64,000 nt of DNA from Streptomyces canus. Its GTDB lineage: Bacteria; Actinomycetota; Actinomycetes; Streptomycetales; Streptomycetaceae. Numbering within the stretch: position 1 is the first letter of the stretch; every line of letters begins with the position of its first letter. This document shows, in pieces, positions 44,675 to 52,923 of the stretch. The position numbers and the translations under genes are program-made. The stretch is taken from contig NZ_JAUSYQ010000002.1 in assembly GCF_030816965.1 (NCBI RefSeq), positions 2,885,001-2,949,000 on the forward strand. The letters run 5' to 3'. The notes under the pieces are model-generated. The model made no database searches. It had not been told where the DNA came from and saw only the letters and a program-made list of their open reading frames with translations.

Positions 44675-44727
44675 CTTCATCGGTTCATCTCGTTCATCTG
44701 GTTCATCTGGTTCATCTGGGTTCATCT
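44672..44727. repeat. 9-bp tandem repeat (GGTTCATCT) x5-6
   Basis: Units GGTTCATCT or CGTTCATCT follow one another from 44682 to 44727, with one extra G before the last, and a diverged unit at 44672-44680. They fill the space between the GH54 terminator and the GH51 ribosome site. Confidence 0.75.
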
Positions 44728-44745
44728 GACACGAAGGAACTGCGC

Positions 44746-47352
44746 ATGCCATCAGAAGCCGGACCGTCCCGCAGGACCGTCCTGACCGCCCTCGGCGTCA
44801 CGTCCCTGGCCGGGACCTTCGCCGGGTCCGTTCCCGCCGTCGCCGCTCCCGCAGCCGTGGCCGCTCCCGTCGCCCTCCCCGCCGCGGCCGCGCACTGGAG
44901 TTTCGACGAAGGCTCCGGCACCACCGCCGCCGACGCGTCCGGCAACGCCCACACCGCCACCCTCCAGGGCGCGGCCGGCTGGGACACCGGCAAGGTCGGC
45001 GCCCACAGCCTGAGCCTCACGGCGGGCGGCAACGCCACCGCGTCCGAACCGGTCGTCGACACCTCGAAGGCGTTCTCGGTGGCCGCCTGGGTCAACCTGG
45101 CTCAACTGGGCGGCTACCAGACCGCGGTCAGCATCGACGGCAAGGTGGTCAGCGCCTTCTACCTGGGTCTGCGCGACGACACGGGCACCTTCGCCTTCGC
45201 CCGTCTCGCGTCCGACGCCACCCAGGGAGCCGCCGTCGCGGCCGCTGCCTCCGCCCCGACCGCCGGCACCTGGACCCACCTGGTCGGCGTCAGCGACCCC
45301 GCGGCCGGCGTCACCCGCCTGTACGTCAACGGCGTACTGGAAGGGGAGACGGCCTACACCGCCGGTTGGGCCGGCACAGGGTCGACCGCGATCGGCCGCG
45401 CGCTGTACGGCGGCGGACAGGTCGACCAGTGGCACGGCCTGATCGACGACGTACAGCTGTTCCCGACCGCTCTCACCTCCGACCAGGTGGCGACGCTGGC
45501 CGGGGTCCCGGTGGAGTCCACGACACCGCTGCTGAGCGTGGACGTGGCGAATCCGGCTCACGCGGTCTCCCCCATCCTCCCGGGCCTGATGTTCGAGGAC
45601 ATCAACCACTCCGGCGAGGGCGGCATCTACGCCGAACTGGTGCAGAACCGTTCGATGATGGCCAGCGACACGTCACCGGTCCACTGGTCGGCGGTGGGAG
45701 GCACGACGCTGACGCTGGACACCGCCACGCCGTTGAACGAGGCGCTGAACCGCTCCCTCAAGGTGGTACTGCCGAGCGGTACGGGCGCCGGGAACCGGGC
45801 CGGCGTGTCCAACGACGGCTTCTGGGGCATACCCGTACGCCCCCGAACGACCTACACGGCCCGCCTGTTCGCCAAGGCATCGCGCGGGATCGGTCCCCTC
45901 ACGGTGTCCATCGAGTCGGCGGACGGCGGGACGGTGTACGCCTCCGCGAGGATCGCGCACATCGGTACGACCTTCCCCGACCGCCCCTTCGAACTGACCC
46001 TGAGCACAGGTGCGGGCGCCCCGGTAACGGGCGACGCAAGGCTGACCGTCACCACGGCCGACCCGACCGCCGCGGGCGAGACCCTGTGGCTCCAGCACGT
46101 CTCCCTCTTCCCGCCGACCTACAACAACCGCCCCAACGGCCTGCGCATCGACCTGATGGAGAAGTTGGTCGCCCTGAAGCCGAAGTTCCTGCGCTTCCCC
46201 GGCGGCAACTTCCTGGAGGGCAACACGATCGCGACGCGCTTCAACTGGAAGAACACGATCGGCCCGGTCTGGGAGCGCCCCGGCCACATGGACGACGCGT
46301 GGGGCTACTGGTCCACGGACGGACTGGGTGTTCTGGAATACCTGCAATGGGTCGAGGACATGAAGGCCCAGCCGGTCCTGGCCGTCTTCGCCGGCTACAC
46401 CCTGAAGGGCGAACACGTAACGGGCACCGCACTCGAACCCTTCATCCAGGACGCCCTGGACGAGATCGAGTACGTCACGGGCCCGGTCACGAGCACATGG
46501 GGTGCTCGGCGTGCGGCCGACGGCCACCCGAAGCCGTTCCCGCTGGAGTACGTCGAGATAGGCAACGAGGACTGGTTCGACGGGTCGGGCTCGTACGACG
46601 CCCGCTTCACGGCGTTCCACGACGCGATCAAGGCGAAGTACCCGCACCTGAAGCTGATAGCCACGACGACGGTGACGAGCCGCACCCCGGACCTGATCGA
46701 CGAGCACTACTACCTGGCCCCGTCGGCAGCCCAGGCCGCCACCCACAAGTACGACAACAGGGACCGCGCCTCGACGAAGGTCTTCGTGGGCGAGTGGGCG
46801 GCGCAGGAGGGCCGCCCGACGCCCGACCTCAACGCGGCCCTGGGCGACGCGGCGTGGCTGGCGGGCCTGATCCGCAACTCCGACCAGGTCCTGATGGAGT
46901 GCTACGCGCCCTTGTTCTCCCACGTGAAGAACAACGTCTGGGCAACGAACCTGATCGCCTACGACAACCTCACGAGCTACGTCTCCCCGAGCTACTGGGC
47001 GCAACAGATGCTGACGAGCAGGCTGGGCGACACGGTCCTTCCGGCGACGGCACGCGCGTTGCCCGGCCTGGCCACGGTCGCCACCCGGTCAGGGAATCAC
47101 CTGTACCTCGCGGTGGTGAACTACGGGACGGAGAAGGTGGAGGTGCCGGTGGAACTCCAGGGCTTGGCGAATGGGGTCAAGAGGAGCGCCAGGGCCACGG
47201 TCCTGACGGGACCGTCACCGACGGCGACGAACACCCTGACCGCCCCCGACACACTCGTGCCCAGTTCCAGGACGGTGACCGGTGCGGCGGCGACGTTCAC
47301 GAGCACGCTGCCACCGCTGTCGGTGACGGTCCTTGAGCTGACGCTGACCTGA
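44746..47352 (+). CDS. Tat-secreted LamG-GH51 alpha-L-arabinofuranosidase
   Basis: An 868-residue enzyme. A Tat signal (SRRTVLTALGVTSLAGTFAG) is followed by a LamG/concanavalin-like domain (about 45-255: AHWSFDEGSGTTAADASGNA, WVNLAQLGGYQT, LIDDVQLFPTALT). Then comes the GH51 region with an inserted CBM4_9-like module (about 300-455). The acid/base Glu is in YVEIGNEDWF near residue 608 and the nucleophile in VFVGEWAAQEG near 683; LRFPGGNFLEGN is the GH51 signature. A C-terminal beta-sandwich follows. Many bacterial GH51 enzymes are intracellular; this one is exported folded. AAGGA precedes the ATG. It probably acts with the GH54 enzyme upstream. Confidence 0.93.
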   Translation: MPSEAGPSRRTVLTALGVTSLAGTFAGSVPAVAAPAAVAAPVALPAAAAHWSFDEGSGTTAADASGNAHTATLQGAAGWDTGKVGAHSLSLTAGGNATASEPVVDTSKAFSVAAWVNLAQLGGYQTAVSIDGKVVSAFYLGLRDDTGTFAFARLASDATQGAAVAAAASAPTAGTWTHLVGVSDPAAGVTRLYVNGVLEGETAYTAGWAGTGSTAIGRALYGGGQVDQWHGLIDDVQLFPTALTSDQVATLAGVPVESTTPLLSVDVANPAHAVSPILPGLMFEDINHSGEGGIYAELVQNRSMMASDTSPVHWSAVGGTTLTLDTATPLNEALNRSLKVVLPSGTGAGNRAGVSNDGFWGIPVRPRTTYTARLFAKASRGIGPLTVSIESADGGTVYASARIAHIGTTFPDRPFELTLSTGAGAPVTGDARLTVTTADPTAAGETLWLQHVSLFPPTYNNRPNGLRIDLMEKLVALKPKFLRFPGGNFLEGNTIATRFNWKNTIGPVWERPGHMDDAWGYWSTDGLGVLEYLQWVEDMKAQPVLAVFAGYTLKGEHVTGTALEPFIQDALDEIEYVTGPVTSTWGARRAADGHPKPFPLEYVEIGNEDWFDGSGSYDARFTAFHDAIKAKYPHLKLIATTTVTSRTPDLIDEHYYLAPSAAQAATHKYDNRDRASTKVFVGEWAAQEGRPTPDLNAALGDAAWLAGLIRNSDQVLMECYAPLFSHVKNNVWATNLIAYDNLTSYVSPSYWAQQMLTSRLGDTVLPATARALPGLATVATRSGNHLYLAVVNYGTEKVEVPVELQGLANGVKRSARATVLTGPSPTATNTLTAPDTLVPSSRTVTGAAATFTSTLPPLSVTVLELTLT

Positions 47353-47382
47353 CACTGGGCCGCGTGCTCACCGATCGGGTAT

Positions 47383-47406
47383 GGCCTCCGTCGCGGATCG
47401 GAGGCC
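47383..47406 (+). terminator. Hairpin terminator after the GH51 gene
   Basis: GGCCTCCG (47383-47390) and CGGAGGCC (47399-47406) form an 8-bp stem with an 8-base loop, 31 bases after the stop codon. Confidence 0.7.
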
Positions 47407-47612
47407 CTGCCCAAGACAAGGCTTCCGCACTATGAATGCACGTTGCCCGAGCCGCCAAGTGAGTTGCAAGGCGGGCCGGGACATCAGCGCTGAGCCTGGC
47501 AGCACCTCAACCCGGGCTGCAGCTCGGAAACCACAATCGCTTCCATCCCTTGGTGTCGATGACGTTCCTCAGAAGGAACCGGCTCGCGGGCATTCGGCTG
47601 CCGTTCTCTACT
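47407..47612. other. Gap without a recognisable gene
   Basis: Between the GH51 terminator and the IS-like remnant no reading frame with Streptomyces codon bias is seen. A short minus-strand stretch (about 47507-47590, FLLRNVIDTKGWKRLWFPS) looks protein-like but has no start or identifiable family; it may be a scrap of a mobile element. Confidence 0.4.
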
Positions 47613-48707
47613 GACCTTGGGAGCGATTGAGTTCGGGACGTGCTGGCGTGGCGGATCGGCTGGTGGGTGATCAGCAGGCGGCCTGTCGGGCGAACACGAG
47701 TTCTGTGCTGGGCATGCGGTGGGTCGCCCTGCGGGCGGAGCGGTCGGAGACGAGTCCGGCGATGACGAGGTGGTCTCGGTGTAGGTCTCGCGCCGTCCGG
47801 TGAATCGCTGCAGGGACCGCTCCTACCTGTACTCGGCGTTGGTCTGCTCCACGCAGATCCGCTCGGAGGACTGGCGGCGGCGCTGCTCACGCCAGGCGTG
47901 GTGCTCGCCGAGCGGGGCCTCGTCCTTCGGCTTCTTCGGTGGGACTGACCTGGGCGGAGAACTCGTCCGCCAAACGTCGGTAGTCTTCGTCGACCTCGGC
48001 CTTGACCTTGGGGTGCCTGCGGAATTGCTCGGCGAAGCCCTCGGTGCGCACGGCGGCCTGATAGTGCATCCGGCCGGGCTGGATCACCCCGCTGAACAGG
48101 GTGCGGCCCTGATCGTCGCTGAAGGTCGTGTTCTTGATGGTGTTCTGCTTCTTCTTGCCGGACACGAACGACTTGCGGCCCGGGCGGCCTACGCGCGGGC
48201 GGCGGACCTGCACCTCGGTGCCATCGATCCGCAGGCTGCCCCCTTCCGCCTCGGCGTAGGCCGACACGTCCTCCAGCGTGCGTAGCCGAACGCCGGGCCG
48301 TTCGGGAACAGCGAAGCCGCGGCTCGCCAGCAGCGGCCGGACCTCGCGGAATGCGCCTGAGCCGGTGGAGCGGTCCACTCCGTACAACTCGGCGAGCGCC
48401 GCGAGCGGCAGCGGCAGCCTCAGGTGCACCAGCGTGACCAGCAGCCGGTCCATGAACACCAGCTTGCGAGAGGGGCCGGCCCCTGCAGCGCGGCGCCGGT
48501 CCCCGCCACGTCGCTCGCGCAGCGCCGACTCCCGTGAGGCCTGCCACTTGGGTGGGAGTTCTTCGAGCCACCCGCCGACATGTGGACGGGGGATACCGGA
48601 CTGGACAGGATGGGAACGGGCCGCACGGGCCCAGACAAGCATCACAACTCGCCCAACCCGTGCGGCCCTTCTCACGTCACGGACCGACCGCCACCGCCCC
48701 CAAGGTC
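47613..48707 (-). mobile_element. Degenerate IS5-family-like insertion sequence
   Basis: About 1.1 kb bounded by imperfect terminal inverted repeats: GACCTTGGGAGCGATTG at 47613-47629 and the complement of GACCTTGGGGGCGGTGG at 48691-48707 (13 of 17 match, the first nine identical). It contains a single broken transposase gene. Target-site duplication is not evident. The right end sits one base from the stop codon of the small gene at 48709. Confidence 0.7.
47671..48642 (-). pseudogene. IS5-family (DDE) transposase, multiply disrupted
   Basis: The readable N-terminal part starts MLVWARAARSHPVQSGI and contains LVFMDRLLVTLVHLRLPLPL, ELYGVDRSTGSGAFREVRPL, then the catalytic-domain segments RIDGTEVQVRRPRVGRPGRK and SFVSGKKKQNTIKNTTFSDD. 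These match the helix-turn-helix plus DDE_Tnp_4 transposases of IS5-type elements. Near 47940 the frame shifts by one base (continuing PKKPKDEAPLGEHHAWREQR, ICVEQTNAEYR), meets an in-frame TAG, and shifts again near 47785 before ending LVIAGLVSDRSARRATHR. At least three lesions make it inactive. Confidence 0.8.
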
Positions 48708-48708
48708 G

Positions 48709-48924
48709 TTAGCGGAAGTCGTAGTCCTCATCCATGCCGCTGGAGAGCCAAATTTCCTCGGCTCCAGCGAACGAGTAGCCCTCAGGCTCCGCTTCGTAGC
48801 CAACGGAGTTCGGACCCTCGATGTGATCCTCGCCGATCATGCACCGGCAGGGGAAGATCTCCTGGGTGAGTTCACCGTTGACGATGCTGTTGACGGCGCG
48901 GTCGTGCAAAGGTCCCGTGGGCAT
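48709..48924 (-). CDS. Small acidic hypothetical protein
   Basis: A 71-residue protein starting MPTGPLHDRAVNSIVNGELT, with a CRC motif in EIFPCRCMIGEDH and an acidic end (GMDEDYDFR). I do not recognise it. There is no real ribosome site, only GGGAT touching the ATG, but TAGCAT (48931-48936) lies six bases before it, which could be a -10 for a leaderless message. Its stop is next to the IS right end. It follows the hypothetical gene at 48934 by nine bases in the same direction, so they may form a pair. Composition is less GC-biased than core genes. Confidence 0.4.
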   Translation of the reverse strand: MPTGPLHDRAVNSIVNGELTQEIFPCRCMIGEDHIEGPNSVGYEAEPEGYSFAGAEEIWLSSGMDEDYDFR

Positions 48925-48933
48925 ATCCCGATG

Positions 48934-49236
48934 CTACCGAGTCGGACCAACGCTCCCCCAAGGACTGTCCCGTAAATGATCTCCGAGTCGTAACTCGACG
49001 GCAGCCGGGGCATGCTGCTTGCGCGCCACCCATTTCTGCCAGTTTTGACATGCCTGATACCCGGCCAGATACGGGTTCCGTGACGCATCAATCACGTTTG
49101 GCACGGATCCGCCCAGAGATGTCACTCTACGCGACCAAGGGAGTGCTTGCGGTGCGCCCAGACTCTTCCCAACCACATCCTCCACTGTCCGAGAACGGCT
49201 CCGCCGCTGGTAGGTGGTCTTGCGGCCATCGGTCAC
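48934..49236 (-). CDS. Small basic hypothetical protein
   Basis: A 100-residue GTG-started frame, TDGRKTTYQRRSRSRTVEDV at the start and NPYLAGYQACQNWQKWVARK in the middle, rich in Arg/Lys and aromatic residues. I recognise no family. Two TTA codons and weak third-position bias suggest foreign or decayed DNA, and no ribosome site is obvious. The only support is its length and closeness to the acidic 71-residue frame downstream. It could be spurious. Confidence 0.3.
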   Translation of the reverse strand: MTDGRKTTYQRRSRSRTVEDVVGKSLGAPQALPWSRRVTSLGGSVPNVIDASRNPYLAGYQACQNWQKWVARKQHAPAAVELRLGDHLRDSPWGSVGPTR

Positions 49237-49277
49237 GGCTCTGACAGTGAGGACCAGGGGGACCGGGCCTGACGACC

Positions 49278-49890
49278 GTGAGGGGGGACGATTTCGTGGG
49301 GGCTGGGATCGGAGATATCGACGAAATGTTGCGGGACCGTCTGCTGATCATGGCCAACGACCAGTCGGCAATCGACCTGCTCCCGTTCATCCCGGCACGC
49401 AGGGGCGGGCTGGTGCTGACCGGCGCTGCCGCACCGGTCAGGTGCAGAGAGATACGACAACGGGGGCGGTGGCCACAAGCCGTATCCGGTGGTCCTGGTC
49501 CGGCGCCTGCTCCGCTACCACCGCGTGGCCACCCTCCAGGACTGGTTCGCCCACATCGATCCTTGGGTCTGCGACTGCACGGTCTGCAAGGGGGCTGTTC
49601 TCACCCGCTTCACGGACAGAGAAACCGACGTCGTCGCTGCACTGCAGCACACTGTTTGCGAACTCTATGGGCTGCATGACGAATTGGACGCGACCCTGCC
49701 GGGCGACGAGCGCATCGGTTGGTGGCGTCAGCAACTCGCGGACGCCTGGGAGCACCACCGCTTATTGGCATCTCAGACGAACACGGAGGTCCCGTTCCCG
49801 AGGGTTCTTCAGGCCTGGCGCCGCCCGAGTCCACCCGCAATGCCCGCGGCCGCGGAGCGTCGCAGTCAGGACCAGTCCGGCCCGAGTTGA
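49278..49890 (+). pseudogene. Frameshifted remnant with a TGT-like CxCxxC zinc motif
   Basis: Two plus-strand frames look protein-like. The first starts at GTG 49278 (GAGIGDIDEMLRDRLLIMAN, DLLPFIPARRGGLVLTG) and loses coherence near 49435. The second is open from about 49440 to 49890 (YDNGGGGHKPYPVVLVRRLL, YHRVATLQDWFAHIDPWVCD, then CDCTVCKGAVLTRF and WWRQQLADAWEHHRLL). CDCTVCK resembles the CDCYTCK zinc site of queuine tRNA-ribosyltransferases and their DNA-modifying DpdA relatives, but the third-ligand His spacing is not standard. A TTA codon is present. Interpreted as the broken 3' part of a larger gene; identity uncertain. Confidence 0.4.
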
Positions 49891-50498
49891 CGCCACGCCT
49901 GCTCGTGAAAAAGCCACTGGGCGGCGGAGTGCCGCAGGGGGCGGTAGGGGGCGGGCTCCAGAACCCAACGCAGCCCCGCCGACCCTTGGATGGCGACGCC
50001 GACTCCATAGAAGCGGGCCTTGAGGAGGAGAAGATCGAAGTCGGGATCGCAAGACGGGTCAGGGTTGTGCAGCGCTCGCTCCGACACCGGGTCCGATACC
50101 ACGACCCCACGGGCGCAGAACGGAGCGAACTGCGATGCGTCCCGGACCGCGGAGTCCCAGTCGCGGGGTGAAATGCCTTGCGGCCCATGAACGAGAACCA
50201 ACTCGACGCGGGCGGCGGGCACCAATCGCCGTACCAAGATGCCCTGTCCGTCCTCCTGGTCCACGACGCCGGGCGGTGCGGTGCGTAGCGTCCGCAGGGC
50301 ATGGGCATCGAGCGCGGACAGGGATAAGGGGAGGTCCACGGGAAGGTCGTGGAGGGCAGTGAGCAGTGCCCGGCTGTCGACGGCTCCGAGCCCGACTGCG
50401 GAACGGCGGCGAGCCTCATCGGCGAACACGGTGACAGCGGCCCGCAGCTGCTGTCCGCGCAGCCTGAGCCCGGCAAGTGCCTGCTCGGCCAGCAGCAT
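49866..50498 (-). CDS. Hypothetical protein
   Basis: A 210-residue soluble protein starting MLLAEQALAGLRLRGQQLRA. Strand and helix segments include RVELVLVHGPQGISPRDWDS, APFCARGVVVSDPVSERALH and DFDLLLLKARFYGVGVAIQG. Codon bias is good, so it is probably real. I recognise no family. The ATG at 50496-50498 has AGGA about eight bases upstream; longer readings add an unrelated N-terminus. It is divergent from the first nuclease-helicase gene and overlaps the preceding remnant tail to tail by 25 bases. Possibly part of the same accessory module. Confidence 0.6.
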   Translation of the reverse strand: MLLAEQALAGLRLRGQQLRAAVTVFADEARRRSAVGLGAVDSRALLTALHDLPVDLPLSLSALDAHALRTLRTAPPGVVDQEDGQGILVRRLVPAARVELVLVHGPQGISPRDWDSAVRDASQFAPFCARGVVVSDPVSERALHNPDPSCDPDFDLLLLKARFYGVGVAIQGSAGLRWVLEPAPYRPLRHSAAQWLFHEQAWRQLGPDWS

Positions 50499-50729
50499 GT
50501 GGTGTCCTGGTTCTGATCGCTCGGTGCCGGTCTGTCGGACGGCGCAAGGCGAAGCAGAGGCCGTTCCCCTCTGTTGTCTATCAGCCCCGCACGCCGCGAG
50601 CACGTCTGCCGACGGAATGTGGCCGCCCGGTGGGTGTGTCCCCTACCATGCGCCCCGCTATGCAGCCCGTCCGGCTCCACTGCTCCACCTGACCGAACGC
50701 TCCTCCATCCCCTCCACGTGACCGGCACG

Positions 50730-50771
50730 CTCACCTAGGATGGTGAGCACCATCTCAGCGGCCCGACGGGC
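50730..50771 (+). promoter_or_regulatory. Promoter and first leader hairpin of nuclease-helicase gene 1
   Basis: TAGGAT (50736-50741) is a -10 candidate flanked by CTCACC and GGTGAG. It overlaps the 16-bp palindrome GATGGTGAGCACCATC (50739-50754). A GCCC-GAC-GGGC hairpin follows at 50761-50771. The order CCTAG, GTGANCACC, CGGCCCGACGGGCTTCC recurs before gene 2. Confidence 0.6.
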
Positions 50772-50803
50772 TTCCTGGCTCCGCCTCCGCAGCGGACACC
50801 CGA

Positions 50804-50851
50804 GGACATGCCCCCACCCGCACGAGTATTCTTCGTGCTGCCTGGGGGCAT
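50804..50851 (+). promoter_or_regulatory. Leader hairpin 1 covering the ribosome-binding site
   Basis: Outer stem: ATGCCCCCA (50808-50816) pairs perfectly with TGGGGGCAT (50843-50851). Inner stem: GCACGA (50820-50825) pairs with TCGTGC (50833-50838). The 3' outer arm holds GGGGG, the only Shine-Dalgarno-like sequence before the TTG start at 50856. A 24-base stretch (50804-50827) is identical to that before gene 2 (52967-52990). Confidence 0.7.
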
Positions 50852-50855
50852 TTTC

Positions 50856-52748
50856 TTGCTGTTCCGTGAGTCCGCGGCGTCCGTGGCCACCCGTATCCTC
50901 GAAGGGTCGCTGGCACTGCATCTGACCGAGAACTTCCGTCACCAGCACGGCCGGAGGCCCGCGCCGACGGAGATACGGTCCTGGGAACGCAGCCTGCCCG
51001 CGCTCGTCAACGCGCTCATCGAGGCCGATCTCGACGACGTCGAGGTCCTCGTCGAATACAGCCTGCCCCTCACCAGCAAACGTGCCGACGCCGTACTCGC
51101 CGGTGTACATCCGACCACCGGCGAACCGTCGTACGTCGTCGTGGAACTAAAGCAGTGGAGCTCGGCCTACCCGGAGGAGGACGAGCCACTGCTGTGCCGG
51201 ATCGACTCCTACGCGCAGCCCGTACTCAACCCGATCGAACAGGTGCGGGGCTACTGCGAGTATCTGCTGTCCTTCAACGGGGCGTTGGAGCGGATGCCCC
51301 ATTCCCTGGCCGGCGTGGCATTCCTGCACAACGCGACCGAGTTCCAGATCGCAGGGCTGAGGGAGGTCGAGGAGAACCAGTACGGCCGGATGTACACCGG
51401 GGAACAGCGCGGCACCTTCCTGGACTTCCTGCGCTCTCGGCTCGCCGCGAAGCCCGGCGCACAGGTGGCCGACGTCCTGCTCGACGCCAAGGTACGGCCG
51501 TCAAAGCAGCTGATGTCCGTCGCGGCAGCCGAGATCCGCGACCGCGAACAGTTCGTGCTCATCGCCGAGCAGAGGGTCGCGTACGAGAAGGTGATGTCCG
51601 CCGTCCGCAAGGCCAAGCGGGGAAACCACAAGCAGGTGATCGTGGTGACCGGCGGTCCCGGATCCGGCAAGAGCGTGATCGCGCTGTCGGTCCTCGGTGA
51701 GCTGTACCGCCGCGGAGTGCCCGCGCTGCACGCGACCGGGTCGCAGTCGTTCACCAAGACGATGCGCAGGGTCGCGGGGCACAAGAAACGTGAAGTGCAG
51801 CAGCTGTTCAAGTACTTCAACAGCTTCATGGACGCCGAGCCCAACGACCTCGACGTGCTGATCTGCGACGAGGCCCACCGGCTGCGGAAAACCTCCGCGA
51901 ACCGCTACACCAAAGCGGCGCTGCGTACCGGACGACCCCAGGTGGCGGAACTGATCGACGCGGCCCGGGTCCCCGTCTTCCTGCTCGACCAGCACCAGGT
52001 GGTGCGCCCCGGCGAAATGGGGACCAGGCAGGAGATCGAACGGGCCGCCGCCGCACAGGACCTCGACTGCATGGTCGTGGAACTTGACGGCCAGTTCCGG
52101 TGCGGCGGCAGCGACGCGTACGAGAAGTGGGTCCTCGACCTGCTCGGCCTGGACGGCGACACCCCCAGCCAGTGGGAGCCCGACGGCAAGCTACAACTGC
52201 TGACCGCCGACAGCCCCCAGGAGCTGGAGGACTTCCTCGTCGCACGCCGGGAGGAGCGCTACGGCGCCCGCATGTCGGCCGGCTACTGCTGGAAATGGAC
52301 CACGAAGATCACCCCCGACATGACGGCCCTCCCCGAAGACGTCGTGATCGGCCGATGGTCCCGCCCCTGGAATCTCTACGGCGACCGATCCGCCCTCGGC
52401 GCACCACCCGCTCCCCTCTGGGCCACCGACCCGGCCGGCTTCGGCCAGGTCGGCTGCGTCTACACGGCGCAGGGTTTCGAGTACGACTGGTCGGGCGTGA
52501 TCATCGGCCCCGACCTGGTCTGGCGAACGGACCACTGGGTCGTGGACCGCTCGGCGTCGAAGGACCCGTCTTTCACGAAGGCCACCCCGGACGACGACGT
52601 CGACCGCCTCATCCGCAACACGTACAAGGTGCTGCTGACGCGGGGAATGGTCGGGACGATCCTCTACTCGACGGACGCGGAGACCCGAGAGAAGCTGCGG
52701 TCGCTCATCCATCCAGCATCTCAGGCCGAGGTGCCGGCGCTCGTGTAG
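50856..52748 (+). CDS. Nuclease-helicase 1: PD-(D/E)XK-like domain fused to SLFN-group-3/DUF2075 helicase
   Basis: A 630-residue protein from TTG at 50856 (next codons read LFRESAASVA). N-terminal ~200 residues: a restriction-like core with Asp78 in KRADAVLAG and Glu97/Lys99 in VVVELKQWSS, the D-(E-x-K) pattern. C-terminal superfamily 1 helicase: Walker A GGPGSGKS at 266-273, Walker B LDVLICDEAHRLR (DEAH 338-341), motif III-like FLLDQHQVVRPGE, then ELDGQFRCGGSDAYEKW, GQVGCVYTAQGFEYDWSGV and motif VI KVLLTRGMVGTILYS. This helicase class (PF09848) is related to Schlafen proteins; fusion to a nuclease suggests nucleic-acid processing, plausibly defence. The TTG is preferred over an ATG at 50808 because that ATG lies inside the conserved leader hairpin. 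Confidence 0.8.
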   Translation: MLFRESAASVATRILEGSLALHLTENFRHQHGRRPAPTEIRSWERSLPALVNALIEADLDDVEVLVEYSLPLTSKRADAVLAGVHPTTGEPSYVVVELKQWSSAYPEEDEPLLCRIDSYAQPVLNPIEQVRGYCEYLLSFNGALERMPHSLAGVAFLHNATEFQIAGLREVEENQYGRMYTGEQRGTFLDFLRSRLAAKPGAQVADVLLDAKVRPSKQLMSVAAAEIRDREQFVLIAEQRVAYEKVMSAVRKAKRGNHKQVIVVTGGPGSGKSVIALSVLGELYRRGVPALHATGSQSFTKTMRRVAGHKKREVQQLFKYFNSFMDAEPNDLDVLICDEAHRLRKTSANRYTKAALRTGRPQVAELIDAARVPVFLLDQHQVVRPGEMGTRQEIERAAAAQDLDCMVVELDGQFRCGGSDAYEKWVLDLLGLDGDTPSQWEPDGKLQLLTADSPQELEDFLVARREERYGARMSAGYCWKWTTKITPDMTALPEDVVIGRWSRPWNLYGDRSALGAPPAPLWATDPAGFGQVGCVYTAQGFEYDWSGVIIGPDLVWRTDHWVVDRSASKDPSFTKATPDDDVDRLIRNTYKVLLTRGMVGTILYSTDAETREKLRSLIHPASQAEVPALV

Positions 52749-52923
52749 TGCCGCGTGTGCGAAACGCAATCATCCTGCCCGCACGTTCCGAGAGGAGGGA
52801 ACTCCGCCGGGGCGGAGCGGAAGCCCATCGAGCCGCAGTGACGATTGCTTGAACTGCATCTGAGGGAGCACTTGGCCGCCCCACCCGGACGCCGGAGTAC
52901 GAGCGCCGCTCAGCCATGTGACC

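Noticed and set aside
43967..44752. Minus-strand frame with repeated Asp-Glu-Pro units
   Set aside because: It is the antisense reading of the 9-bp array and of the GH54 beta-trefoil.
47507..47600. Short minus-strand stretch FLLRNVIDTKGWKRLW as a gene
   Set aside because: No start or ribosome site, too short, no recognisable family; mentioned only as possible debris.
50808..50810. ATG at 50808 (and 52971) as the start of the nuclease-helicases
   Set aside because: Both lie in the 5' arm of the conserved hairpin with no ribosome site; the encoded MPPPARV is a by-product of the repeated DNA, and similarity stops after the hairpin.
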